A model generated the notes under the pieces. It saw only the letters and a list, made by a program, of their open reading frames with translations, was not told the origin of the DNA and searched no databases. A program made the translations under genes and the position numbers. This document shows, one piece after another, positions 51,664-64,000 of a DNA stretch of 64,000 nt. Origin of the DNA: Adineta vaga (lineage: Eukaryota > Rotifera); assembly GCA_021613535.1 (NCBI GenBank), contig CP075497.1, positions 1,736,001-1,800,000 on the forward strand. The letters run 5' to 3'. Position 1 is the first letter of the stretch. Each line of letters opens with the position of its first letter.

Positions 51664-54600
51664 ATGGCGGAAATCTCAAATGAAGTAAAATTATTTGTTG
51701 ATTTAATTTTAATATTAAATTTTCTTCCTATTTTAGTCTTCGAATGGAAATGATGCGGTTTTTCCAGAAACGAATCTCGATGAAAATCTCCCTGAACAAA
51801 GTAGGATAATTTTTTGTTCTATATTTTCATTTAGTTTTAATTGATAATCATAGAATCTCGACCTGATCTGACGAAAAGTGTTCTTTTCCATGGTGTTACT
51901 TATTTAGGATCGGCAAGTGTAACAGCACCTCGATCTGAAGATGAACTTCATCGGTAAGAGAATATTTCATCTTGAGACTAGAATCTATTTAATTCTTTTC
52001 TATTTTTTAGAAATATGGCAGTTTTAAATGAACAAAGCAAAATGAATATTGATGTTACTTTATGTGTTCCTGACAATGCTGATGGTGTTGTTAGGTATGA
52101 GAGAAAATCGATTTAATTCTCTTGAGTAATAAAGTTTTCCTGTGGGAAACGGATTAATAATGTTGTCAATAGAAGTTGAATTGTTTTTCATGTTATGATT
52201 AATAAAGTAAATACAATTTTCTCTATCTGACATGTCAATAGAAAGTTCGATGAATTGTTTGATTGATTTCATGAGAAATTTATACTAGAAATGAATATGT
52301 TTTTCGTTTCTCTTTGAATAGACTTTTGGATCCGCAAAGTGAAGGTGAAATTAGTTCGTATTTTGTCTCTCAAATTATCTTTTGTGCTCGTGGTCCTTCC
52401 AATGGTCCATTAGCATGTTGTTGGGCATTTACAACATCACGTCGATCAACATCTATAAGTCAACAAATTGAAAAGAATTCGAATGGAAAACTTCAACATG
52501 AAATTCTCTATCAATGTCAAATATTTCGATGTGACAATCAAGATGCTGTACGTTGTCTGTTTCATCTATTCTTTCCGACATCTTTGATTTCGTTTAGATT
52601 TATCGAATTCTACTAAGTTTTTCCAATGCATTTCGTCGAACATCACATTCTCAACCATCAAATACACGTCGTACAACATCATTAATTACTCATGCAATTC
52701 AAGCTACGGTTAATCAAATACAACAACAAACATCATTAACTGCATCACAATTATCATCGAATCAACAACAAATATTCGATGGATTAATTAAATTTCGTTG
52801 TTTTTTCGATATTAAAGAAGAAAATATTGATTCTAAAGGAAATCTGTCATTCATTTCTGTATCAAGGTAAAGTTTCAATTTGAAAAACAAACCTTCTAAT
52901 TCTTTGGATAACTGAATAGACCGGAAAAGAATGTTTTTAATATTCGAAAAAATCTTCGAAAAAATGTTAGTGTGATTCTTCAACAAATTCGAGGTTCACC
53001 AATGAATATTGAACGATGTTTTGGTTTACTTCTTGCACAAGGACGAAATGTTCGTGCTAGTGATATGCAATTACTTGATTTGGTTTGTCATTTTTCTTAA
53101 AGTTTTCCTTTTTTTTTGAATAAGTTTCAAATAGGAAACAATGGGAAAAACCGATGACAATCGTGGTTATGCTATACGAGGGTATTGGAATCCTCTATCA
53201 CGTGCTTTTAAAGATTTAATTCATCTAAATGAAGAAACACCAAAAAGTAACAACAGAAATTTCTTCTCTCAACAAATTTCATTTATTTTATTTTAAGGTG
53301 CTCGAGTTTTTCTTACAGTTGCATTAGATATTGTTATAAGTGGAATATCTGAACCAGTTCGTTTTTTAATTGAAGCTAAAGCACGTGTTAGCGAAACAAA
53401 TAAACCAAATGATACAATCTCACAAGATATTAGTGATACAATTTGGTCATCATTTAAAAAAGTAACACCATTTACAGAAGAATTTGATATGATTGTTAAA
53501 CAAGTAAATAGACGAGATATACCTTTGAAGAAACAGAAAAATGTTTCGTTTTTTCAAGATATCATCAACAGATTCTCATCCCGATCAAATTTATGAAGTT
53601 ATAAGTTTAGAAAGTAAAACTGAAGCGGAACGACGATCGAAATTTCAACGATTATCATCCGGTAAATCAATGAAATTCTATTTAAAAAAAAAAGAAATTA
53701 GTCATGATTGTTTTCTGTAGGAGTATCAGCAAATAATACAGGTGAAGATGATAATGATGAAATGATTATCAGTGGGTTTGGCCATGTGAGTAAAGAATGT
53801 GATGAAGAAGTTTTAAATAATTGGAATGAAATTTTAATTAAATGGAGAAAAAATTATTCGGAAAGACCCAACGGTTTACAAAATCTTGTTCGAAAAGGTA
53901 TTCCCGAAGCATTACGTGGAGAAGTTTGGCAATTATTAGCTGGAAGTGTTGCAAATGAAAAGGAAATGATTGATACCTATCGATTATTATTAACAAAAGA
54001 ATCGTCAAGTGATCGAATTATTATCAATGATCTTAATCGAACATTTCCTGCCCATGAATATTTCAAAGAACAAGGTGGGATTGGTCAAGAAGCATTGTAC
54101 AAACTTAGTCGAGTATGAAAGAAAATTATGAATTTTTCTCCAAGTTTTCTTTTCCTTTCGAACAGGCATATTCAGTTCGAGATGAAGAAGTTGGTTATTG
54201 TCAAGGTGTATCATTTGTTATTGCTACGATACTTATTCATGTAAGAAAATCTGTTGTTGAATTGTTTGAGTTGAAGAATGTTCGTTTGTTTTAGATGCCA
54301 GAAGAACAAGCGTTTATGTTATTATGTAAATTAATGGAAGATGAACGTTATTTATTACGAGAAATGTATAAAGCCAATTTTGAAAATCTTCAAATGAAAT
54401 TTTATCAATTAAATTGTTTAATTGAAGAACATTTACCCGATATTTATGCTCATTTTTATGATCTTAAAGTTGAATGTCATATGTTTGCTTCACAATGGTT
54501 TTTAACATTATTTACTGCAAAATTTCCACTTTATTTAGTCTTTCGTATTATGGATATCTTTTTATATGAAGTAAAACTTTCATTTATTTTATTTTCATCA

Positions 54601-56017
54601 AAATATTTTCTTCTCTTTAGGGTTTTACTGCGATATTTGCTGTAGCTTTGTCTTTATTAAAGGTATTGATTTGTCCGTCTCTACTTTGATTAGTTTACTT
54701 GAATTGTAGTGCAATCAAAAAGATTTATTATCACTTGATTTCGAAGGTGTTATGCGATTTTTTCGTGTTAGTTTACCACGAAAATATCTTTGCGAAGATC
54801 ATGCTGATGAATTAATTCAAGCTGCTTGTTCTACAAAAGTATTTCGTATTGAAAATAATGAATAAAATTCTTTGAATTTTTGTTTTTTTCTTTTAGTTAA
54901 ATTTGAAAAAATTGAAACGATATGGAACAGAATTTCATACTCGTCGTGCTGAAGAAGAACAAAAACAAACGCCCTTACAACGTCTTGAAGTTGATAAACA
55001 AAATCCTTTGCTTGTTTTTTTTTAACAAAAAAAATTTATTTTCTTTTTATCTTTGAAAAAGGTTGATAACAAGCGTTTAACAGAAAGTTGCATGCGTTCG
55101 GAATTTGAAAATGAAATGTTAGCATTGGAATTAGTTAATGATCGAATAAAACTTAAGGAAAGAATTCATCAAGTATGTTAAATAGATAAGAGATGTTGGA
55201 TTTTGTCTATCGAATCGTTTTCTTAGGCAGACGATCAGATGGAAAATTTAACCCAAGAATTAGAAGCAACGAAACATATCGTTCGACAAAGTGAAGAACT
55301 TGCTATCAGATTAAATGAACAATTACAAAATGTAATTTCAAAGAAAAATATTTGGAACAAATATTTACATTTTTTCTTTGTATTTAGGTTCGAGAAGCAT
55401 TTCGTGATACATGTGATGAACTTCAACAAGCACAGAAAACAATTTATGATTATAAACAGGTATGTACACATGTTTAATTCGTTTGAATATTCAATGGATT
55501 AACTAATCTATTTTGAATATTTTTAGATCTGTTCACAATTAAATAATCAATTAGATAAACACAAAGAAAAATTTGTTCAAAAAATGGAATATATTCAGGT
55601 AAAAATCAATTCTTCTCTTTCGAAAACAAAATCAATTTGATTCTCTAGAGTAATTGTTGTGAATCATGTAAAACATTGATTTATTCTCCTCCATCAAGTA
55701 ATTTATCAACACCAGATCGCGATATATCTAATGAAGATGATTTTTCTTCAATCATTCCAATTGATGTTGCAAATCGTTTACATCGTGTTGAAATTGAATT
55801 AGCTGAAAAGAAATTAGCATTAACACAAGCATTATGTGATAATCAAGAACTAACACGTCGTCTTCAACGATCAGCATCCAGTATGAGTGATTCAGATACA
55901 ATATCTCTCAATAGTATTCGTTCAAATACTCAAAATACAACTGGAAGTTGGTTATCAAAAACTGTTAATTCCATCAAAGAAGCAGCTAATTCATCAAATC
56001 GAACAAAAGTTAATTAA
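51664..56017 (+). CDS. RABGAP1: Rab GTPase-activating protein 1 (PTB + TBC + coiled coil)
   Basis: Switches off Rab GTPases; in other animals it acts on Rab6/Rab4/Rab11-type traffic and at mitosis. Start 51664 (MAEISNE, then donor GTAAAA), about 20 short-intron exons to the stop at 56015-56017. N-terminal PTB domain (SVLFHGVTYLGSASVTAPRS to HEILYQCQIFRCDNQDA), a kinesin-like DUF3694 segment (SARVFLTVALDIVISGISEP), then TBC: LVRKGIPEALRGEVWQLLAG with the arginine finger, DEEVGYCQGVSFVIATILIH with the glutamine finger, and FPLYLVFRIMDIFLYEGFTA. A C-terminal coiled coil follows (RLTESCMRSEFENEMLALEL) and a Ser-rich tail. Domain order is that of RABGAP1/RABGAP1L, and both catalytic fingers are intact. 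DDAH follows 118 nt downstream. Confidence 0.92.
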
Positions 56018-56135
56018 TAATAATAATATTAATAATAAAATTTCTCTTCTTTCTTTTTACCTTAAAAAATTCATTGCCTGTGCAATATCAAATATATATT
56101 TCATGTATTTTTTTTTCTGTCTGCTTTTTAAGATC

Positions 56136-57306
<1,171 letters not shown>

Positions 57307-58040
57307 ACGAAACTCCAAAATCAATAATAATTAAACAAGTCATTTGAATTCTAGTCATTCTTTTTTTTTATTTATATTTCGTTAATGATTTTCAATTTTA
57401 GTTTTTGTGTAAATTAAATAAATATATTTTTCATAGTATATCAATGATTATTTATTAATAATTTACTAATCATCAGTTATTTAGGAATTACGTAGATACA
57501 TCATCTCTTATTGCCATAAGAGTTCGTTAAAATAAAATACTCAACTATTCAGTTATTCTCGGAGTATTAACATATCGTCAGAGAGTGAAGCTTCGTCTGT
57601 GAAGGGTGAATAGTTGAATTCAACTTTCGAGTATGACATTACTGATTTTCTCTGTTGTTCCTTAGCTTTTTTTTCAAGAAAAATAGAACATATTGTTATT
57701 AGAATAGTTTAGACGCATAATTCATAAATATTGTCATTCACTTTGCTAAAACCTGCACAGAAAAGAAGAGATTTTATTAATGAGTTAATTATTGTTATGG
57801 CGTGACTATGATCATTGTTTGACGTCTTTTGATCAAGTTTCGAAAGACCAGAAACGTAAAGAATAAAGGAGACCAAACACGTGTATAAGATATCTACAAA
57901 GCGCACTCATTCATCTTTGTTTACAGGTATCGTTACTAATGAGTAGATTGACGTAACAAAAACAATATCTGTTTTTCTTCTTATAATCGAATGATAGTTA
58001 TAATATAAAATCAAGTTTATTTCTTATCATCAAAGTAGTA
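57307..58040. other. Intergenic
   Basis: About 730 nt, AT-rich. AATAAATATATTT near 57417 may be the DDAH polyadenylation signal. A minus-strand 65-codon frame (57709-57906) is not supported. Confidence 0.5.
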
Positions 58041-61000
58041 TTGAAAAAGAAAAAGTTCATGTCGAAAACTCATTCGAAACAATCAAAAATCAAATTTGAT
58101 GACAATTGGTTTTACTGTTCACTTTCCTTAACTGAAAATACTATTGATTTGAAGAATTCCAACGATAATTCTCGATGGAATGCTATTCAATTACCACATA
58201 TTATTGATGAAAATGAAGAAGAAATTGGTGAACAAAATTGGCTATATCGTAAACAGTTCACAGGCAATACAGATCATCAGTACAGCTTATATTTGAAGCA
58301 TTAAATCATGATTTGTCAATCAATTCTTTAACTATTTGGTTAAATGAACTAGAAATCTATTCTGATACATTTCAATCATCTTCAATATCTCTCGATATAT
58401 CTAATCAAATAATTGATCAAAATACATTATTTATATTTTGTAAGAATACTTCTCTTGCTTTACATATTTATTTACTTTTACCAAAACATATTTCAAAAAA
58501 TGAAATGAATAATATGAAAAAGAAAACATCTTTAGAATTACCTTTAAGAAAGAATCGTGTTTTGGATTATCTTATTCGATATAATGATAATGATGGTTTA
58601 TTTGAAGTGGATTTAAAACTCACCGAATTACAACATTCGAATTTACCTGATATTGAACTCAATAAACAAAATAATACAGATGCAAGTAGTACAAAAACAA
58701 ATAGTGTTCTCGATTATTTAATTAATTTAAATCAAATTAATGATACCAAATTAGAAGAAAAAAATCTTCCTGATATTGTGATTAGTCGAACTGATAATCA
58801 AGAAGAATTTGATGTGCCTCATCTTTCTATTCTTATGTTAGTTGTTGGTACTCGAGGAGATGTTCAACCATACATTGCGTATGTTTTTTTCAATCAGAAT
58901 ATCAATGATCATTCTGTGTAGTCTAATCTTTGATTTCTTCCTTTAGTTTTGGCCAAAAACTTCGTTCAGTTGGTCATCGTGTTCGTTTAGCGACTCATGA
59001 AACATTTCGAAAATATGTTCGTGAACATGATTTAGAATTTTATCCCATTGGATCAAATCCAGAAGATTTAATGACATATATGGTAAAAAATGGTGGTGTA
59101 TTTCCATCTGTTAGTAGTATTATCGAAGGTGATTTGAAAACAAAACGTCGTGATATAAAAAGTATTCTTCATTCAACATGGATGGCTTGTATTGATAATG
59201 ATGATGAAACATCTGCGGCATTTACAGCTGAAGTTATTATTGCTAATCCACCATCATTTGGTCATATACATTGTGCACAAAAATTACAAATACCATTACA
59301 TATGATATTTACAATGCCATGGTCACCAACAACTCATTTTCCTCATGCTTTCTGTAAAGTTGATCATTGTAAAGAATCAAAAGAAAAGTTAAATTTAATT
59401 TCATATGATGCAATAGAAATTCTTGTAAATTTCCTAAAAGTTTCCTTCCTTAGAAAACTATTGATTATTTTAGACATGGTCAAGTACACATGATATTGTC
59501 AATAGATTTCGACGAGATACTTTGGGACTTCCACCTATTCATGTTCGTCAAGCCATACGAATGTTTGCGGACGAAAAAGTTCCATTTACATATTGTTGGT
59601 CACCATCGCTGGTTCCTGCTCCAACTGATTGGCCGCCACATATTGATGTTGCTGGTTATTTCTTTCTTGAAAATAACAAAGAAACATATGAGCCATCAAA
59701 TGATTTAGCTAATTTTCTTGGTCTCAATGAAAATAATGATCAAAAAGAGACATTATCAATGCCAATATATATTGGTTTTGGTTCAATTACAGGAAATGAT
59801 TCCAATCGTCTTCTTAAAGTTATATTAGAAGCTTTAGAAAAAACGAATTATCGTGCATTACTTTCTGGTTTTGATACACATAATGATGAATTACCAGAGA
59901 ATATTCTCAAGATTTCCGATGTTCCTCATGATTGGCTTTTTCAACATGGTAAAAATTTTGAGAAAAACTATTAAAAAAACAATCCATCATTGTTTCTGTA
60001 TAGTTTCAATTGTATGTCATCATGGTGGAGCAGGTACAACAGCAGCAGGACTTCGTGCTGGAAAACCTTCGATTATTGTACCATTTTTTGGTGATCAATT
60101 TTTTTGGGGTACTGTTATAGAAAAATGTGGTGCTGGTCCAAAACCATTACCTGGAAAAGAAGTCACTTCTGAAGAATTAGCAGAAGCATTTACAATTGCA
60201 CATGAATCATCTATGCAAAAAGCTGCGGAACGTATTCGTGATGCCATAGCTCATGAAGATGGATGTTCAACAGCATTGCGTATGTTTCATTCTCAGTTAC
60301 CTTTATCACGAATGCATAGTGATTTTGAATCAACATTTGCTGCATGTTATCGTATTGAAGAATTTGATTTACAAGTGTCACGACCTGTTGCTCAAGTCCT
60401 TGTTGCAGCTGGTGCTTTAGATGAATCACAATTTACTCCACATCCTATTCGGGAATGGATCAATATGTATGATGATCGTATTCACGTTCCAACTAGTGGT
60501 GTTTTAAAACATACAAGTAAAGCATTTTCACATATTTTTCTTCAGACTGCTGGTGGAATGAGACGAGCGATAAGTGGTGGACATCTTCTGACAGGAGTTG
60601 CTACGGGCGTAGGTGGAGGTTTGAAGAATGTTGGAAAAGGTGTTGGTCATCTCTCTGTGGGTGTTTTATCATTATATGGAGAATTAACAGATGTTCTTGA
60701 TCGTCTTCCATCATTGTATGATCCATTTAGGTAAAATTTGAATCTGAATGTTAAGATTAAATTTGATTTATTAAAATTTAGTGAATTGGATGCACACGAA
60801 CGACCACGTGTAACTGATTTCAAATCAGGTGTAAATGCAGCTAGTCATTCGATTTTAAATGGTTGGAAAGATGGTATAACAGGATTTATTAGAAAACCTC
60901 GTATAGGATATCGTCGTCATGGAATATTAGGTGGTGCAACTGGCGGATTAGTAGCAACTGCAAATGGATTTGTTAAGCCTACTGTTGGTTCACTTGCTTC

Positions 61001-61373
61001 AGTGACTTGGTTAGGTCGTGGAATGTATGCAAGTATGAAAAAGAGAAAGGGAAGAAAATCTCGAATAGATGATCAACATCATCTTGTTAATAAAATCTCA
61101 GTACAATCACCATCGTCATCATCATCATCATCAGCGGATGAAAATGAACAAGCAGAAGAAGCGGAGGAGGATGAGAATGTTCCAAGAACAATTAAATTCG
61201 CAGCTGTGGTATCAGGTTATTCAACGAAAATTTGTCAAGATATTTTAGATCAATTTGAAAAAGTTAAAAAACATCGAGAAGAATTAGCAATGTATTCGCC
61301 AGATTCATCGATTCACCATCGAAGAAAACAATTATGTAGACTACATCGTAGAGATTCTGATTCTGCTATTTAA
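58041..61373 (+). CDS. Sterol 3-beta-glucosyltransferase (UGT80/Atg26 type) with GH2-like N-domain; apparent frameshift
   Basis: Transfers glucose from UDP-glucose to the sterol 3-hydroxyl. The N-terminal part (58041-58500) resembles the jelly-roll sugar-binding domain of family 2 glycosidases: WNAIQLPHIID, NWLYRKQFTG, then after a one-base frame change near 58280-58290, LIFEALNHDLSINSLTIWLN. The catalytic part starts VPHLSILMLVVGTRGDVQPY / FGQKLRSVGHRVRLATHETF and contains the diagnostic CHHGGAGTTAAGLRAGKPSI then IVPFFGDQFFWG. The Gly-rich C-terminus (GVATGVGGGLKNVGKGVGHL, RIGYRRHGILGGATGGLVAT) is like the VPS13-type tails of fungal sterol glucosyltransferases. Introns near 58878, 59426, 59950 and 60731. 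Catalytic domain intact. Frameshift may be real, an assembly error, or a sign that translation starts downstream. Confidence 0.85.
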
Positions 61374-62264
61374 TTTCATTGTTAATTTCATATGCATAAT
61401 AAATCAAAAGATCAAATAAGAAAAAACTTTTATAAATCTAATGAATGAACAGAAATAAAAACGACATGTTATTGATATCTTCAATGAATAATGACGAGAA
61501 ATGCATCGTTTTTTTAAACTATAAATCATATTTGCCTATCAAAACTTGATTTTACTATTGTATCAGTTGTTTTGGGAAAATATTTTTTCTTTATCCTCTT
61601 ATTGATGGGAAAATAAATATAAATCAAAGTAAATTTACATGTTTCACAAGTACCATGCAAACCTTAATAATACAATAAGAAAGAATATAATTCTTAGTGA
61701 GATATTTGAAGAGAAACATTATCATGATTAGCAATTAATAAAAGTATCAGTATCAGAAGCATGTTCAACTAGTGGAGAAATCGAATTTTCTAATTATTCA
61801 CTTCGATACAATCTTCTGATGAAGAATGTCGGATGATTATTACTAATACTGATTTAAATTTAAGTATTGAACAATGTCAATTAATTTGTATTGTTCGAGC
61901 TATTTCGAAAACCAGATCGAATTATTGAAAACAATAGAAGACGTAAACGTACATCAAAAACGTAAGTATATTCAATAGAGCGATCAAATGTCGCTAAATT
62001 ATTCTAATTCATTATCGATTTCTCTCAAATAACAAAATAAATAAATTCGATAGATTTGCGGCATCTGTCGATAGTTACCTTTGAAATCATGGTAACCATA
62101 TACAGCATCTCCTAGGTATATGAACGTGTAAATGGCATCGATAAAATGTTCTTTTCTTTTCATGAATCATTTATATATCAATCTAATAGAATTTCTGATT
62201 GCTTATTTCTGGTTAATTAATTTTGTCATTTACATGTCTTTTTTTCTTCTCTAGTTATAAACTA
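61374..62264. other. Intergenic with ABC-transporter relic
   Basis: About 890 nt. Holds the coding relic at 61755-61970. The ANKMY1 start codon is preceded by TTTTTTTCTTCTCTAG, a strong acceptor 12 nt upstream, so the gene has either a 5' UTR intron or a spliced leader. Confidence 0.45.
61755..61970 (+). pseudogene. Relic of an ABCC/MRP-type transporter nucleotide-binding domain
   Basis: ACSTSGEIEFSNYSLRYN from about 61759 matches the conserved GEIEF-x-NYSLRY start of the second nucleotide-binding domain of MRP transporters. After a frame change it continues TNTDLNLSIEQCQLICIVRA, in the place of LVLKDI-x-IEPGEKIGIVGR. The Walker A motif is gone and a stop follows. Short, frame-broken, so non-functional. 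Assignment rests on two short matches. Confidence 0.4.
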
Positions 62265-64000
62265 ATGGCAGATATTTCACTCACTAGTAGATCTCATGAA
62301 CAAATGGAAAATTCTACTAGTGATGTAATGTCAATAGGTAAAATTAAATATTCCAAGTCAAGGTTGAACAATTCTCTTTTTAGTCATTGAAAATAACAAT
62401 TCTACAAATAAATTAAATGAAATTTCAACTGTATCAATCGGCGTTGGTCCAGATGAAACTTTACCAATTGAAGAATATGTAAGTTTTTAAAGAAAAGAAT
62501 TTAAGAAGAATTTTGTTTCTATCGATAGACATATGTCGGTGATATTTATGATGAAAAAAAACATGGTAAAGGTATTTTATCTTATTCCGATGGTCGAAAA
62601 TATACAGGTGCTTTTTTTGCTGATCGACGTCATGGTTTTGGTATATTTCATACACCAAATATATCAGAATTCAAGGTTTTATATTCAAAGCAACATCTTC
62701 ATTTTATTTTTGAACTTTTTCTTTTAGGGTTTGTATTGTCATGATGAAAGATTCGGTCCTGGAATTTTACTTTATCAAAAACTTCAAAGTGCAGATGTTG
62801 GCTTATGGTTAAGTGAAGATCTTATTCGTTTATTATATCCACATCCAAAATTAATATTAGATATTCATATAACTGAAAAACGAACTTCAAATTCTTTTTC
62901 ATCACAAACACTTTCATGGTATTCTTCCGAAGAATTACTTCGAACTGTAACAGATTTTCATTTTCTCTTACATAAAAAATCTCCATTACGTTTCTTTCAA
63001 CAAATTTCAACTGATAAAACATTCTTATCTCGTTATGTCAATGAACATAGCGAAGGTATGAACGAAGCTTTGCTTCCTAAACGAAAAGAATTAGATGCTT
63101 ATCTCTCAAGTATTGATGAAAATGTCCTTTCAACTGAACGAATAACTGATATTTCTTCTCCAAATGAAACATATGAACAACAACGATTGTATAATTATTT
63201 AAATAAATTTTGGCCATTAAAACAACGAGCATCATTTCCAATCGATGATATTATAACAAGTAATTGAACTTTCTGGAACGAATCATTATGTTTTCATTTC
63301 TTCTTAGATACTCGTTCTTCCTTTCCAAATCCTGGTCCATTAGAAAATGCTTCTTTAAATCTTTTTGAATTATCTTATTATGGTTATGAAAAAGAAGTTC
63401 GTCAGTTGCTCATACAACGGTTCGTTTATGTCGATGTTTGTGATTCTCAAGGTTTAACAGCTTTACATTTTGCAACTTATCAACTTCATTTAAATATTCT
63501 CAATACATTGTTGGATTTTGGTGCAAATGTTAATCAATTATCGGATGAAAATTTAACTCCATTGATGATTTCATGTCTTCTTTATTATGGAAATGATTAT
63601 TTACAAACGATTAATCTCGCATTAGAACATAAAGATCCTTCGATACCAAATCCTCGAGTTTTACTTTCGAAAGATAAAAATGGTCTAACAATATTCAAAC
63701 AAGAACCGATCGATATTATAATCGATGAAATGAAATTACCAGAAACATTAGAAACAATGAAAATTCATGATTCGGAGAGAAATAGTAAGACATAATCGAA
63801 TCAATTAATCTTACTTTCTTAAATCTTCTAGATTCATATGGATTTCACTTAACAGATAATCTTCGTGAATGTATACGTGATGCACAATATCGTGAACGTG
63901 TTTACTCAGTTATTGTGTACGAAATTCTTTTTGGTTAAAAAGACACTTTTTTAGTATATTTAAAATTAATTTAGTCTTCTTCTTCGTCGTGGTGCTGATC
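62265..64000 (+). CDS. ANKMY1: ANKMY1-like (MORN and ankyrin repeats), cut by window end
   Basis: Start ATG at 62265 (MADISLTSRSHEQMENS). After two short exons come MORN repeats: TYVGDIYDEKKHGKGILSYS then DGRKYTGAFFADRRHGFGIF and GLYCHDERFGPGILLYQ. A helical region follows (YNYLNKFWPLKQRASFPIDD), then ankyrin repeats: NLFELSYYGYEKEVRQLLIQ, DSQGLTALHFATYQLHLNIL then NTLLDFGANVNQLSDENLTP. The order MORN-then-ankyrin is that of ANKMY1, whose C-terminal MYND zinc finger would lie beyond 64000. Several 50-60 nt introns. The window ends in an exon coding LLLRRGAD. ANKMY1-type proteins are linked to ciliated cells, but the function is little known. Confidence 0.8.

Overview
The window looks like nuclear DNA of a bdelloid rotifer (Adineta/Rotaria type), confidence about 0.75. 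It is strongly AT-rich. Genes are compact, most introns are about 50-70 nt, and standard code and GT-AG splicing apply. It holds clear animal genes (beta-arrestin, auxilin, HAUS5, WAC, RABGAP1, DDAH, ANKMY1, a pentameric ligand-gated channel) and several expanded rhodopsin-like receptors. Mixed in are genes that are odd for an animal: a GlgC-type ADP-glucose pyrophosphorylase and a fungal/plant-type sterol glucosyltransferase. Such a mixture is well known from bdelloids.

Layout. 1-2146: no intact gene, one decayed coding stretch. 2147-5986 (-): beta-arrestin with three alternative first exons and a pair of mutually exclusive exons. 7260-10446 (-): Cys-less pentameric channel-like protein, with an opposite-strand four-TM gene inside its first intron. 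10447-13039: gene-poor, with a foldback element. 13040-14718 (+): secreted chitin-binding/EGF/Q-rich protein. 14939-15421 (-): WAC-like. 15460-16110: decayed partial copy of the neighbouring HAUS5 gene. 16332-18338 (-): HAUS5-like augmin subunit. 18890-22242 (+): auxilin, with a U6 snRNA gene inside one intron. 22944-25923 (+): tandem GPCR pair A. 26309-28315: coiled-coil protein, small membrane protein, membrane-anchored glutaredoxin. 28658-30236 (+): GlgC-like. 30291-34298 (-): two intronless genes (secreted unknown; VIT/vWA protein). 36613-39712 (+): tandem GPCR pair B. 41079-42163 (+): another GPCR. 42170-43468 (-): squalene synthase. 45103-46303: hAT-like non-autonomous transposon. 46421-47281: small two-exon gene(s). 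49229-50152 (-): alpha-arrestin. 51664-57306 (+): RABGAP1 then DDAH in tight tandem. 58041-61373 (+): sterol glucosyltransferase with an extra N-terminal domain and an apparent frameshift. 61755-61970: ABC-transporter relic. 62265-64000 (+): ANKMY1, cut by the window end.

Themes. Receptors, beta-arrestin, alpha-arrestin, auxilin and RABGAP1 belong to signalling and endocytic traffic. Squalene synthase and sterol glucosyltransferase imply handling of triterpene or sterol lipids, and GlgC implies ADP-glucose use. The strongest new observations are the arrestin mutually exclusive exons, which appear to swap a phosphoinositide-contact residue, and the U6 gene whose poly-T terminator also serves as the pyrimidine tract of the host 3' splice site. 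All exon models are hand-spliced from sequence; no search or RNA evidence was available.
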